Assembly (NCBI GenBank): GCA_020720455.1
Contig: DYOQ01000023.1
Coordinates: 1-39,371 of the forward strand
Direction of reading: 5' to 3'
DNA length: 39,371 nt
From: Bdellovibrio sp.
Lineage (GTDB): Bacteria; Bdellovibrionota; Bacteriovoracia; Bacteriovoracales; Bacteriovoracaceae
Shown here: positions 23,799-32,969 of the stretch, one piece after another
How positions within the stretch are numbered: the first letter of the stretch is position 1
How the letters are laid out: every line of letters starts with the position of its first letter
Translations under genes and position numbers: made by a program
Notes under the pieces: generated by a model
What the model was told of the DNA's origin: nothing
Databases searched by the model: none
Seen by the model: the letters and a program-made list of their open reading frames with translations, nothing else

Positions 23799-24950
23799 CT
23801 ATAGGCCTATGAGCTGTAAACCTTCTTGCCAGGGAACGATTTTTATATCCCCACGGTTGGTACTTTTTTTTCCCATGTGAAAAACAAAGCGTTCGATACT
23901 ATTTTTAAGGCCAACATTATCTTTAAAGAAATCCAATCCTGAAAAATCTTCACTTATAAGATTCTCGCTATTTTTAACTTCAATTGCGTATAGCGTTTCT
24001 TCAATCTTAACTACAAAATCTACTTCGATACCTTGACGTGTCCGAAAACTGTAGATTGTTATATCTTTTTCCTTGGCCCATGCAGAATGTTTTAGCTGTG
24101 AGAAGACAAGTTGTTCAGCAAGAAGACCGATTCTATCGCTACTAGCGATAAAGTTTCCCAATAGACCGTTGTAAACTCCGTTATCAAAGAAAAAAAACCT
24201 TGGATGTTTAACCAGATCCAAATCGTGATATTGAAGATCTAGTGGGAATATCCGTTCTGCTATTAAAGTATCTTCTAAGATTTCAAAATATCTAGGTATT
24301 GAATGACGAGATATTTTAGAATGGTTTGCTAGTTTACTATAGTCGATAAATTGTGAGACATTCTTTGTACATTCGTTAAAAAAACGGGCAAAAGAATCAA
24401 GGTTCCTAACTAAGGCTTCGGCTTTAATTTCTTCTTTTATGTAGTTGGCAGAATAAGATTTCAAAATTCTCTTTCTCTCCTCATTGTCATTTAAGAGATA
24501 TATTTCAGGTAATGAACCAAATTCTAAATTAGTTTTAGTTTCGAGTTTGTAATTAAATTCAGATGCGACAAAAGGGCCAAGATAGAAATTAACTAACCTT
24601 CCTGGTAAAAGGTTGGCGCCACCACTTTTTAATTTTCTAGCACTCGAACCAGTGAGATAAAACTTTTTGTTTTTATTTTTATCAACAATGGCCTGAATAG
24701 AGTTTAACATTTTAGGGGCTCTTTGAATTTCATCAATGAAAATAGTTGTTGCGTTGTTAGCTTCAATTAGCTCAAGGAGCAGTTGAGGGTTAGATGAGTG
24801 ATTTAAAAAAGTTAGTTCATCGGCCAAGTTGATAGAAATATCTACCTCTATCGTCTCCATCATTGTTGATTTTCCGACCTGCCGTGGGCCAAGAAGAAGC
24901 GTGGACTTTCTGGTACGTACTAGTTTTTGCTTTATAATTCTGTTGATCAT
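23799..24950 (-). CDS. AAA-family ATPase with DUF4143 C-terminal domain
   Basis: 383 residues. Walker A LLGPRQVGKST (about 19-29), Walker B TIFIDEIQRAP (about 69-79), LTGSSARKLKSGG sensor segment (about 99-111), and a C-terminal nuclease-like IEVDFVVKIEE ... YAIEVKNS. Same family as the gene at 4388 but clearly divergent in sequence. The start has TGCTCAT/ATGAGCA inverted repeat just upstream, suggesting self-regulation. It follows parB by 62 bases on the same strand, so read-through is possible. Function of this widespread family is unsettled. Confidence 0.82.
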   Translation of the reverse strand: MINRIIKQKLVRTRKSTLLLGPRQVGKSTMMETIEVDISINLADELTFLNHSSNPQLLLELIEANNATTIFIDEIQRAPKMLNSIQAIVDKNKNKKFYLTGSSARKLKSGGANLLPGRLVNFYLGPFVASEFNYKLETKTNLEFGSLPEIYLLNDNEERKRILKSYSANYIKEEIKAEALVRNLDSFARFFNECTKNVSQFIDYSKLANHSKISRHSIPRYFEILEDTLIAERIFPLDLQYHDLDLVKHPRFFFFDNGVYNGLLGNFIASSDRIGLLAEQLVFSQLKHSAWAKEKDITIYSFRTRQGIEVDFVVKIEETLYAIEVKNSENLISEDFSGLDFFKDNVGLKNSIERFVFHMGKKSTNRGDIKIVPWQEGLQLIGL

Positions 24951-24951
24951 G

Positions 24952-25002
24952 TGCTCATTTTTACATAATTATGAGCATTAGTACACCATAATTGTGGCGT
25001 AC
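24952..25002. promoter_or_regulatory. Two inverted repeats upstream of the second DUF4143 ATPase
   Basis: TGCTCAT (24952-24958) pairs with ATGAGCA (24971-24977), and GTACACCA (24981-24988) pairs with TGGCGTAC (24995-25002) with one mismatch. They fill the gap between the ATPase start and parB. They may be operator sites for the ATPase gene; no T-run makes a terminator unlikely. Confidence 0.35.
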
Positions 25003-25011
25003 ATCGTGTGT

Positions 25012-25863
25012 TTACAAAAGATCGGCAAGCAATTCTTTTGTTTTTTTATCCAATTTTTCATCCTTGGATTTTTCGCTAAGTAGTTGAATAAGTTCAGCCG
25101 TTGAGGGTGTTTGAGCAGTTCGCGAAGGCGTAATTTTTTGAAGTGGCTCAATTGTTTGCCCACCCTCTTTTATATATTTTTTTAGTTGTGATCTTTTTGT
25201 AACTTTACCGGATAGAATTAGGCCTTCAATTTTTTTCTTAATAGGTGAAGATGGCATTTCATCAAACTCAAGCAGAACATATTTTTCTATATCATGCATC
25301 TTGCCGGCATCTTTAAGCTTGTCGCTCATTTTAGCAATTAAAAGACTTCTGTGAACTTCTGATTTTGAAATTCCAAGTGAAGCTTGAATTTTTCTTTCTG
25401 AGGCGTTAGTTGCTAATTGATAATTAAGAATGCCGTCTGCTTTATCAATGTAATGAAGCTCTTCTCTTGAGGAGTTTTCAGAAAATTGGATGGCCATTAG
25501 CTCTTCAGTGGTTTTGTTGTCGAGAACAAAGCATGGGGCCTCGGTCATATTATTAATCATCATCGCTCTATAGCGTCTTTCGCCACAGATGAGTGTCAGT
25601 CTCATTCCCTCTCGATGAATTACGAGCGGTTGAATTAGCCCATTTTCTTTTATATTTTGAGCGAGGTCCTTTAAAGATTGGTCATTAAATTTTGTTCTAA
25701 CCTGCTCTTTAACCGCAATATCTTTTAGATTAACGACCTCTTGCTGTGCTCCTTGCATTAGCTTGCTTTCGGATATTCTAAATAGATCACGATCAAGTTT
25801 GTCACTTAGATCGATAGTTTTTCTCTCTTTTTTTGAAACTCTTGGTGCGAATAACTTAGCCAT
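25012..25863 (-). CDS. parB: ParB-family partition protein
   Basis: 283 residues. N-terminal ParB/Srx domain (about 45-135) with the CTP-binding motif GERRYRA at 94-100, followed by a helix-turn-helix region (KIQASLGISKSEVHRSLLIAKM, about 154-175) and a low-complexity linker to a short Lys/Leu-rich C-terminal dimerisation segment. Loads on parS and partners with ParA. It starts 38 bases after parA, one operon. No parS-like palindrome was found nearby. Confidence 0.88.
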   Translation of the reverse strand: MAKLFAPRVSKKERKTIDLSDKLDRDLFRISESKLMQGAQQEVVNLKDIAVKEQVRTKFNDQSLKDLAQNIKENGLIQPLVIHREGMRLTLICGERRYRAMMINNMTEAPCFVLDNKTTEELMAIQFSENSSREELHYIDKADGILNYQLATNASERKIQASLGISKSEVHRSLLIAKMSDKLKDAGKMHDIEKYVLLEFDEMPSSPIKKKIEGLILSGKVTKRSQLKKYIKEGGQTIEPLQKITPSRTAQTPSTAELIQLLSEKSKDEKLDKKTKELLADLL

Positions 25864-25901
25864 TTTTTCTCCACTTCCTTATGAATAAAAAAATATTTAT
25901 T

Positions 25902-26678
25902 TTAATTAATGTTTAGCGATTCCCATAACGCATCATAATCCATTTTTCCTCTTGTTTTGTTACCCATTAAACAGACTGGTTTTTGCATAGAGACCGACTC
26001 TTGCATTTGAACAAGGTTTCTAATAGCTGGCGTTATGTTAAATGATTGTGATAGTTCTCCTAATCGTTGTCTCTCAATGCTTCTTCTCATATTTACCATC
26101 GACGGTATGATGTTAAATTGGAGAGTTGGATTTTCAGTCTCTTTTATTATTTCAAAGGTATCCATAAGCTCTTCAAGTCCGTCAATAGAGTAGTCTTGAG
26201 CTTGAGTAGGGATAAGAATTTTATTAGATGCAACTAGGGCCATAATTAATTCATCTCCAAGCATTGGAGGAGTATCGATAACTATGTAGTCAAAGAGATC
26301 TCCAGCTTCGGCAAGCCTAATGCGAAGTAGTCGCTCCTTTCTTCCTGCATTTTTTCGTATTTCACTCTCAGATAAGATGAGTAGTTTTGATAAACTTGCT
26401 AAATGTCTACTGGCTGGAATCATTGTGATATTTTTAATATAATCCCCTGTACCTTCTGCTGGGACTAAAACATCACTAATTGGAACATCGCCTATTAACC
26501 ACTCTGGTATTAGAGTTCGTTGAATTTGTACTCCTAATGTAGTACTTAAGTTGCCTTGAGAATCTAAATCAATGGCCAAAACTTTTTTTCCTAAATTGGC
26601 CAAATGACAAATCAGTTGATAACACTGCATTGTTTTGCCGACGCCGCCTTTATTGTTTGCGACTGTGATAACTTCCAT
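25902..26678 (-). CDS. parA: ParA-family partition ATPase
   Basis: 258 residues. Deviant Walker A KGGVGKT at residues 10-16 (next residue Met instead of the usual Thr), Walker A' in LAIDLDSQGNLS (about 35-46) and Walker B-like YIVIDTPPMLGDELIMAL (about 122-139). Cytoplasmic ATPase that, with ParB, segregates replicons. No N-terminal DNA-binding extension, as in chromosomal and type Ib plasmid ParA. The neighbours are metabolic genes rather than the rnpA/gidB cluster typical of chromosomal parAB. Confidence 0.88.
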   Translation of the reverse strand: MEVITVANNKGGVGKTMQCYQLICHLANLGKKVLAIDLDSQGNLSTTLGVQIQRTLIPEWLIGDVPISDVLVPAEGTGDYIKNITMIPASRHLASLSKLLILSESEIRKNAGRKERLLRIRLAEAGDLFDYIVIDTPPMLGDELIMALVASNKILIPTQAQDYSIDGLEELMDTFEIIKETENPTLQFNIIPSMVNMRRSIERQRLGELSQSFNITPAIRNLVQMQESVSMQKPVCLMGNKTRGKMDYDALWESLNIN

Positions 26679-26837
26679 GAATCACTCCTCAAAAAAGTAA
26701 ACCGAAAAGGTTTTAACATAATAATTTTATGGAATTGGTCACGCTTAGTCAATTTTTGACTTACATATTGATGTCGTGATAATTCACATGATAAATTTCT
26801 AGAAGAAAAAACTTGAGCAGCTTGGTCGGAGATTCTA

Positions 26838-27917
26838 ATGGTCAGAGAGATTTTAAAACTTAGTGAGAATGATATTGTTGAAGAGATTTGGAAAATAAAA
26901 AGGAGACTAGGTGAGCGACTGGTAATACTTGGACATCACTATCAACGAGATGATGTGATTCAGTTTGCAGATTTTCGAGGAGACTCCCTAGGACTTGCAA
27001 AGAGCGCAGCAAAATTGAATGCCAAGTATATCATTTTTTGTGGTGTTCACTTTATGGCAGAAGTTGCAGATATGTTAACTACAAATAACCAAAGTATAAT
27101 TTTACCAGAGATGCGAGCAGGTTGTTCTATGGCAAATATGGCAACAAAGGGCCAGATTGAGAAAGCATGGACAGAGCTGACGGCAGCAACGAATGAAAAA
27201 ATAATCCCTGTCACATATATTAATTGCACGGCAGAGCTTAAAGCGTTCGTTGGTGAAAGAGGTGGTGCTATTTGTACATCATCAAACGCAAAAGAGATTG
27301 TTTCGTGGGCATTAAAAGAGGGCCCAAAACTTCTTTTTTTTCCAGATCAACATCTTGGCCGCAATACCTGTTATGATTTGGGAATATCTTTAGACGAAAT
27401 GGTTGTATATGATCCTCGAAAAAAAGGAGTATCACTTACTGATCAGCAGATTAGAGCGTCCAAAGTAATTTTATGGTATGGATGTTGTTCTGTTCATCAA
27501 AAGTTTACAGTACAAGATGTTGAGCATACCAGACAAAGTTATCCTGATTCAAAAATAATAGTCCATCCTGAATGTTGTTTTGATGTTGTTAATAAATCAG
27601 ACATGAGTGGCCCAACGTCATTTATACTTGAAAAAGTTATGGGTGCTCCTGCTACCGCTAGTTTTACTATTGGGACAGAGGCTAATCTAGTTAGACGAAT
27701 TTCTAAGCTTTGCCCAGATAAAATTATTCGGTCATTAGCTTCTTCTAATGAAGACAAATCTCTTTGCCCAACGATGAATATGATTAAGCCTGCGTCGCTA
27801 CTATTATCTTTAAGGGATATAGAAAAAGAGTCACTGTCAAATGTGATTAAAGTTCAACAAGAGATTAAAGAAAAAAGTTTGATGGCACTAGATAAAATGT
27901 TATTGATCGGTGGCTAA
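26838..27917 (+). CDS. nadA: Quinolinate synthase
   Basis: 359 residues. Condenses iminoaspartate with dihydroxyacetone phosphate to quinolinate for NAD synthesis, using a 4Fe-4S cluster. The cluster cysteines are visible in EMRAGCSMANM (Cys96), GGAICTSSNA (about 147) and HPECC (about 245), with the GHHYQ substrate loop at 32-36. Stands alone; nadB and nadC are not in this window. Divergent from parA, with 159 bases between. The start is supported by the CGGAG ribosome-binding site. Confidence 0.95.
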   Translation: MVREILKLSENDIVEEIWKIKRRLGERLVILGHHYQRDDVIQFADFRGDSLGLAKSAAKLNAKYIIFCGVHFMAEVADMLTTNNQSIILPEMRAGCSMANMATKGQIEKAWTELTAATNEKIIPVTYINCTAELKAFVGERGGAICTSSNAKEIVSWALKEGPKLLFFPDQHLGRNTCYDLGISLDEMVVYDPRKKGVSLTDQQIRASKVILWYGCCSVHQKFTVQDVEHTRQSYPDSKIIVHPECCFDVVNKSDMSGPTSFILEKVMGAPATASFTIGTEANLVRRISKLCPDKIIRSLASSNEDKSLCPTMNMIKPASLLLSLRDIEKESLSNVIKVQQEIKEKSLMALDKMLLIGG

Positions 27918-28015
27918 ATTGCGACTGAAATATTTTCCGTAGCAAAATGGTACGCTAATGAATGGTACATACAATGTGGCAGTAGCCGATAGGTAGGTAT
28001 TAGGGGGAAATATAG

Positions 28016-30970
28016 ATGTCGATAGATGCTGTTACTTCAAAAGTTTATCAAACGTTAATGCCTAAAAGAATCAGGGATATATTAATTGTCTCTAGCCCAT
28101 ATGATGCGTTTGTCATGGAAGAAGACGGTGGGATAATTGAACACGTATTTACCACTTTTAGAGGCCTCAGCTTAGTTGAGCCGCCAAGATTTACAACGGT
28201 AACAACATCTGAGGATGCGCTAAATGAGTTACATGATAAAAAGTTTGATCTAGTTATTATTATGCCAAGATTTTCCGGAATGGATGTCGTTGTCTTTGGT
28301 AAAGAGGTTAAACGGATTATTCCAAATCTACCTGTGGTTTTGTTGGTGCAGAGTCGACTAAGTTTAAATAGATATATGTCTATTGTAGATCCAGAGAGCA
28401 TTGATAGGATATTTATCTGGTCTGGTAATAGAACTATTATGTGGGCAATAGTTAAATGGATTGAGGATGAAGAAAATGTGGAGCATGATACAAAGCTTGC
28501 GATGGTAAGAGTGCTAATCTTAGTTGAGGATTCTCCATACCATTACTCGTCTCTGCTTCCTATTTTGTATGATTCAATTGTTCAACAGAGTCAAGCGATT
28601 GTGGATGATACTTTAAATGAAGAGCATCGCTTGCTTAAATTGCGTGCGAGACCAAAAATTCTACTTGCCTCTAACTACGAAAACGCAGTTAAGCTGTGTG
28701 ATAAGTACCGGCCATATCTCCTTGGAGTTTTTTCCGATACTAGGTATCACATGAATGGAAAAGAAGAGCCGCTAGCGGGAGTGAGACTTTTAGAAAAAAT
28801 AAAGTACGAGATGCCACATGTTCCAATTCTTTTGCTAAGTACTGAAGGAAAAAATAGAGAGAGTGCAATTCGGTTAGAAGCATATTTTCAGGATAAAAAC
28901 TCTAAAACACTTCATCAGGATATTAAAAACTTTCTCGTTGATCATATGGGATTTGGTGATTTCATTTTTAGATTGCCAAGTGGTAAAGAGGTTGGAAGAG
29001 CATCTAATCTTCTTGGCTTAGAAAAAAAATTAAAAACAGTACCTCGAGAATCGTTACTTTATCATGTAGCGCTCAATCATTTTTCAAGTTGGTTGATGGC
29101 CAGAGGAGAGATTGATATTGCATTGAAGTTTAGAGGTCAGAGATATTCAAACTTTCAAGGAATAGATGAGATTAGAGATTATTTGGTTGCTAGTTTACAT
29201 GAAAGAAGAATGAGGCAACAAGAAGGAGTCGTTTCATCTTTTACTGCTAGTGAGTTTGACTCAGAACAGATGTTCTTAAAGATTGGAGATGGTTCACTAG
29301 GAGGAAAAGCTAGAGGTTTAGCGTTTATGGCAAAATATTTGCAGAGAAGGTTGAGTTCATTCGAGGAGTTTGAAAATGTTATTATTACTATTCCTCAGAC
29401 TTTAGTTCTTACCACTGATTGTTTTGATAAATTTATTGAAGAGAATAATCTTTCAAATTTTGCTCAGGTTGAATGTAGCGATGAAGTAGCAGCTTCACGT
29501 TTTATTAATGCTAAATTGCCAACATATATAGAAGAGTGTTTGCGGTCATTCTTAGAAGTTACGACACATCCACTAGCTGTAAGATCGTCAAGCTTGTTAG
29601 AAGATAGTCGTGATGAACCTTATGCTGGGCTTTATAAAACATATATGATCCCAAATAATCATCCTGATATTGAAGAGCAGGTAAGTCAACTTTCTATCGC
29701 AATCAAGTTGGTATACGCCTCGATATTTTATGAAGGGCCTAGAGCTTACTCGAGAAATACTCAGCATCGAACAGAAGAAGAAAAAATGGGTGTTGTTATT
29801 CAGCAAATTATCGGTAGGAAATATGGCGATTATTTTTATCCTGCAATATCTGGTACTGTTCAATCATATAATTATTATCCGTTTCCAAATATGAAAGCAG
29901 ATGAGGGGATTGCACAGATTGCAATAGGATTAGGGAAAATCGTTGTGGAAGGCGGACAAGCATTGCGTTTTGCTCCAAAATTTCCACAGAGCTTACCTCA
30001 GTTTTCAAAGGTTGATGATATTCTTAAAAATTCACAAAAATATTTTTATGCGCTCAAATTAAACTACGATATTAATGATCTCTGGTTGGATGAAGATGTC
30101 ACGCTTGCAAGGAGAGAGATCGAAGACGCAAATGACGAGATCCCTGTGAAAATGCTTTCGAGTAGTTTTTCAAGCGAAGATTATCGGTTGAGAGATTATT
30201 ATGATGGTAAGACGGGTTCGCCAGTTGTCACTTTTGCTAGTGTTTTAAAATACGATAAAATTAAATTGCCACAAGTTCTGTCAAAATTAATTGAATTAGG
30301 AAGAGAAGGTTTTGGTTGTGAACTTGAAATGGAGTTTGCTATCAATTTGACCAATAATCCAAAAAAGAAACATGAGTTTGTTTTGTTGCAGGCCAGACCA
30401 ATGACTATTCCCTATGATGATTTAGATGTTGAGATTACGGAAGAAGATCAAAAAAAAGCAATCTGCTACTCAACAAATGCTTTAGGAATTGGAGTTTTTG
30501 AAAATATTAGTGATATTATTCTAGTTAAACCTGATAGTTTTTCATTTAAAACTACACTAAAAACAGTCAAAGAGATCTCAGATATTAATGTTAGGTTAGA
30601 CAAAGAGAATCGTAAATATCTATTGGTCGGACCAGGGAGGTGGGGAACCTCAGACCACTCGCTTGGAGTCCCTGTATCTTGGCAAGATATCTCGGCAGTT
30701 GGGGCAATAGTTGAAGCTACAACCAAAACTTTTAGGGCCGATCCATCACAGGGAACCCACTTTTTTCAGAATATCACAAGTCTTGGGATAATTTATTTAA
30801 CTGTTTATGGAGAGAAAGATTATATTGATTGGAGTTGGTTTATGTCACAAGAGTACGTGCATGAAGCTGAGTTTGTTAGGCACATAAGGCTGAGCGAACC
30901 ACTCAAGTTAAAGATTAGTGGTAAAAAAAATCAAGGGGCCATACTGCATAAAAGTTGGGCCGGTCGTTAA
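28016..30970 (+). CDS. Receiver-like and PEP-synthase ATP-grasp fusion protein
   Basis: 984 residues. Two response-regulator-like domains come first (about 20-160 and 165-310), but the first lacks the phosphoacceptor Asp (IIMPRFSG replaces the usual LLD-MPG), so phosphorylation there is unlikely. An ATP-grasp domain of the pyruvate phosphate dikinase/PEP synthase N-terminal type follows (about 420-800), with GGKARGLAFM, HPLAVRSSSLLEDS and LLQARPMT. The swivelling phosphohistidine and PEP-binding TIM-barrel domains of real PEP synthases are absent; instead there is a conserved-looking C-terminal segment with GPGRWGTSD and DPSQGTHFFQNI. Preceded by GGGGGAAATATAG. Catalysis of full PEP synthesis is doubtful; similar proteins exist in other bacteria. 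Confidence 0.78.
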   Translation: MSIDAVTSKVYQTLMPKRIRDILIVSSPYDAFVMEEDGGIIEHVFTTFRGLSLVEPPRFTTVTTSEDALNELHDKKFDLVIIMPRFSGMDVVVFGKEVKRIIPNLPVVLLVQSRLSLNRYMSIVDPESIDRIFIWSGNRTIMWAIVKWIEDEENVEHDTKLAMVRVLILVEDSPYHYSSLLPILYDSIVQQSQAIVDDTLNEEHRLLKLRARPKILLASNYENAVKLCDKYRPYLLGVFSDTRYHMNGKEEPLAGVRLLEKIKYEMPHVPILLLSTEGKNRESAIRLEAYFQDKNSKTLHQDIKNFLVDHMGFGDFIFRLPSGKEVGRASNLLGLEKKLKTVPRESLLYHVALNHFSSWLMARGEIDIALKFRGQRYSNFQGIDEIRDYLVASLHERRMRQQEGVVSSFTASEFDSEQMFLKIGDGSLGGKARGLAFMAKYLQRRLSSFEEFENVIITIPQTLVLTTDCFDKFIEENNLSNFAQVECSDEVAASRFINAKLPTYIEECLRSFLEVTTHPLAVRSSSLLEDSRDEPYAGLYKTYMIPNNHPDIEEQVSQLSIAIKLVYASIFYEGPRAYSRNTQHRTEEEKMGVVIQQIIGRKYGDYFYPAISGTVQSYNYYPFPNMKADEGIAQIAIGLGKIVVEGGQALRFAPKFPQSLPQFSKVDDILKNSQKYFYALKLNYDINDLWLDEDVTLARREIEDANDEIPVKMLSSSFSSEDYRLRDYYDGKTGSPVVTFASVLKYDKIKLPQVLSKLIELGREGFGCELEMEFAINLTNNPKKKHEFVLLQARPMTIPYDDLDVEITEEDQKKAICYSTNALGIGVFENISDIILVKPDSFSFKTTLKTVKEISDINVRLDKENRKYLLVGPGRWGTSDHSLGVPVSWQDISAVGAIVEATTKTFRADPSQGTHFFQNITSLGIIYLTVYGEKDYIDWSWFMSQEYVHEAEFVRHIRLSEPLKLKISGKKNQGAILHKSWAGR

Positions 30971-31062
30971 AAATCTATCAATAAATATTTGTTTTTGTCG
31001 ACAAGTTCTTAAGTTGCTTAGTGCGTATAAGTACTAGGTAGTAATAGAAACACAGGAATCCA

Positions 31063-32943
31063 ATGATACTATTGTTGAGAAAAATGTCGTTTGGACTTTT
31101 GATTTTATTAATAGCATTTGGGTGTGCAACCAATAAAGCTATAGTTATAAAAGAGCAAGTGCCAGTGGTAACTGATACTGATCTGAAAAATAAAATTACT
31201 CCAGAAGAGTTGCTGGTAGATATTAACAAAGAGTTTATTGAATTGATCGCTGAGGCCAAGAAAAAAGGTGATGAGGCCATCAACTATTTGGCGACTGACT
31301 TCTTCATCAAAGCATCAGACGCTTCGATGAGAGGGGATGCTCACACGGCCGCTTTTTTATACAAGTATTTAGTGGCGTTAGATGAAAGTAATGATTTCTT
31401 AAAGAAAAAATATGCTATCGAATTAGTTAGAATTAACGAGCTGGTAAAAGCAGAGGAGATACTTTCTCCAATGTATTACGGAAGCAAAATTAAAGATAGA
31501 GATATTGATGTTGGGTTAATGTTGGGTGGCATTCAGATTACACTTAACAAGATGGATGATGCTAGACGAGCATATAAAGATATTTTATCAATAGATAAAA
31601 AACATACTGAAGCTTGTGTGTTTCTGGCCAAAACCTACGTTGCTGATAAGAATTATACTGAAGCTACAAAGGTGATTGAAGGTTGTGAAAAAAATAATAA
31701 GACTGATCCAGTCTATAGATTGTTTCTTGGGAGTATCGCTGCTGAAAACGATAAGATTGATTTAGCGAGGACCCATTTTAAAGAAGCATTAAAAATTAAA
31801 CCAGACTACGATAAGGCCGTACTAGCAATTGGTGCTACATATGAGCAAAAAGAGCAGTATGATAAAGCAACAGCGGAGTATCAAAAGTTTTTAAAGAAAT
31901 ATCCTGACAATATTGAAGTCCTTTCTCAGATTGTTCAAACGATGTTTGCCTCTGGAAGTCTTGATGGCATCGTCCCATATTTAGAAAATTTGGTTGAGCA
32001 AGATGGTACGGATCTTAATAGCAAAGTTAAGCTTGGTGTTATTTATACTGAGAAAAAAGAGTATGACAAAGCAAAAAAGATATTTAGTGAAATTTTGGTG
32101 TCAGTTCCAGAGTCAGATAAAATTCTTTACTCTCTTGGATCAATTTACCAAATAACTGGAGAAGCAGATAGTGCTATTACTTATTTTTCTAAAATAGGGA
32201 CTGATAGTGATTTGTATCACGATAGTGCAGTTCAAGTTGGAAAGATGTTACAAGTAAGGGCCCTACAAGAGAGAGAAGAAGGAGATAAATCTTTCGAAGA
32301 GAAGTTTGTAAAATATGTTGATGAAAAGTTGTCGCAACCTGGGCCATATAAAATTGAGCTCTCAATTATAAAAGCTAGTTTTTATGATGAGATTGGCAAA
32401 AATGAGAAAGCTCTGGAAATTGTAGCTAGCATAAAAGATTTGCAAGATTTTAATGACGCTAATGCGTATTACTTAGCTTCACTTTACGATAAAGTTGGCC
32501 GTAAAGAAGAGTCAAGAGTTGTAATTAAAAAAATAATTGAACATGATCCAAAGAATGCTCATGCATTTAACTTTCTTGGATACTCATTGTTAGAAACTGG
32601 TGACAAGAAAGAGTGGCCTGAAGCATATGCATATATTAGCAAGGCCGTGGAGCTCAGTCCTAATGATGGTTATATTAGAGACTCTCTAGGTTGGTATTAT
32701 TATCGCTTAGGAGATTATGAAAAAGCTAAGGATGAGTTACATAGAGCTTGGACTATGGAGAAGAAAGATCCTATAATAGGTAAACACTTGTCTCTGGTTT
32801 ATCAGAAGTTGAATAAGTTTGATAAGGCAAAAGAGTATTTGGTTGAGGCCTTAAACAATTGTGCCGGTCAAGAACAAAAGGATGATATATCAAAAGCTTT
32901 GCAAGAGTTAGATTCGTCGATAAGAGTTCCTGCTTCAAACTAA
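31063..32943 (+). CDS. TPR-repeat lipoprotein
   Basis: 626 residues. Signal peptide with lipobox LIAFGC (Cys21), then about a dozen tetratricopeptide-like helical pairs (for instance around EQYDKATAEYQKFLKKYPDN, KEYDKAKKIFSEIL, GDYEKAKDELHRAW). Probably an outer-membrane-anchored scaffold for protein interactions. ATG 31063 has an AGGA ribosome-binding site. It overlaps in upstream frame with the next lipoprotein-like gene. Similar TPR lipoproteins occur in cell-envelope assembly systems of many Gram-negatives; the partner is not visible. Confidence 0.85.
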   Translation: MILLLRKMSFGLLILLIAFGCATNKAIVIKEQVPVVTDTDLKNKITPEELLVDINKEFIELIAEAKKKGDEAINYLATDFFIKASDASMRGDAHTAAFLYKYLVALDESNDFLKKKYAIELVRINELVKAEEILSPMYYGSKIKDRDIDVGLMLGGIQITLNKMDDARRAYKDILSIDKKHTEACVFLAKTYVADKNYTEATKVIEGCEKNNKTDPVYRLFLGSIAAENDKIDLARTHFKEALKIKPDYDKAVLAIGATYEQKEQYDKATAEYQKFLKKYPDNIEVLSQIVQTMFASGSLDGIVPYLENLVEQDGTDLNSKVKLGVIYTEKKEYDKAKKIFSEILVSVPESDKILYSLGSIYQITGEADSAITYFSKIGTDSDLYHDSAVQVGKMLQVRALQEREEGDKSFEEKFVKYVDEKLSQPGPYKIELSIIKASFYDEIGKNEKALEIVASIKDLQDFNDANAYYLASLYDKVGRKEESRVVIKKIIEHDPKNAHAFNFLGYSLLETGDKKEWPEAYAYISKAVELSPNDGYIRDSLGWYYYRLGDYEKAKDELHRAWTMEKKDPIIGKHLSLVYQKLNKFDKAKEYLVEALNNCAGQEQKDDISKALQELDSSIRVPASN

Positions 32944-32969
32944 GCCCTATTTTTTTTGTTGCGCTTCTT

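Noticed and set aside
26679-26837. parS site between parA and nadA
   Set aside because: Only a short GTGA-TAAT-TCAC dyad is present near 26776; it lacks the TGTTTCACGTGAAACA pattern.
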